From assembly GCF_021462225.1 (NCBI RefSeq), contig NC_061817.1, positions 4,090,751 to 4,154,750 on the forward strand: DNA of 64,000 nt, read 5' to 3'. Under the pieces are notes generated by a model. That model saw nothing but the letters and a program-made list of their open reading frames with translations, ran no database searches and was not told where the DNA came from. Source of the DNA: Girardinichthys multiradiatus (Eukaryota; Chordata; Actinopteri; Cyprinodontiformes; Goodeidae). Below are positions 63,936-64,000 of this stretch, in pieces (position 1 is the first letter of the stretch; each line of letters opens with the position of its first letter). The translations under genes were made by a program, and so were the position numbers.

Positions 63936-64000
63936 CAGGGGTTGGACAATGAAACTGAAACACCTGGTTTTAGACCACAATAATTTATTAGTATGGTGTA
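63936..64000. mobile_element. Left end of a mariner/Tc1-like element, cut by the window
   Basis: CAGGGGTTGGACAATGAAAC follows TA at 63934-63935, a recognisable terminal repeat of a fish Tc1/mariner family. The rest lies outside. Confidence 0.65.

Overview
The window looks like a teleost fish chromosome: AT-rich introns, one conserved vertebrate neuronal gene, and a dense, mixed repeat load (Tc1/mariner transposons, several non-LTR retrotransposon families, tRNA-derived SINEs, Ty3/gypsy-type and non-autonomous LTR elements). No prokaryotic operon, CRISPR array, rRNA or functional tRNA gene was recognised. The species cannot be named from the sequence. Family labels below (LINE-A, LTR-A, U family and so on) are mine, for cross-reference within the window.

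Host gene. Three coding exons of a Kv3 (Shaw-type) voltage-gated potassium channel lie on the minus strand: an S1 exon (9999-10130), the S2-S6 core exon (8698-9559) and a C-terminal exon (2707-2919). All three have consensus splice sites and compatible phases. Motifs in the C-terminal tail fit Kv3.3 (kcnc3) best. No first exon with the T1 domain was found to the right, so either intron 1 exceeds about 53.9 kb and covers most of the window, or the locus is broken. The last coding exon or exons are not recognised and may lie left of the window.

Layout. 1-1.8 kb: Ty3/gypsy pol remnant with LTR tail. 2.7-10.1 kb: Kv3 exons, with a non-autonomous LTR element (LTR-A, 4.2-6.4 kb) carrying a repeat-rich gag-like ORF in the intron between the core and C-terminal exons. 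11-22 kb: LINE-B pieces, a second LTR family (LTR-B) broken by a MITE and by a LINE-tailed element whose ORF has a predicted membrane segment, a Tc1 relic and two hairpins. 23.6-29.7 kb: U-family repeat, LINE-A pieces, LINE-B, a fold-back made of two opposed LTRs, and SINEs. 30-39.3 kb: two nearly full-length but inactivated Tc1 elements, a pair of inverted repeat blocks, one of which preserves the empty site of the first Tc1, and a nested Tc1-like relic holding a SINE and a LINE-A, both with target-site duplications. 39.3-49.6 kb: U family, long LINE-A, an RTE-type LINE nested in a Tc1, a DD36E-type Tc1 and a solo LTR-A. 50-53.4 kb: the longest U copy and a second gag-like ORF with about 20 tandem 39-bp units. 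55-64 kb: LINE-A copies, a SINE family and Tc1 ends.

Every transposon coding region examined is interrupted or truncated, so I infer no autonomous element in the window. The points that most deserve a second look are the opposed-LTR fold-back with a single flanking 5-bp duplication, the gag-like repeat-protein family at three or four loci, the membrane-segment ORF at 14.8 kb, the Tc1/RTE double deletion, and the Kv3 exon structure.
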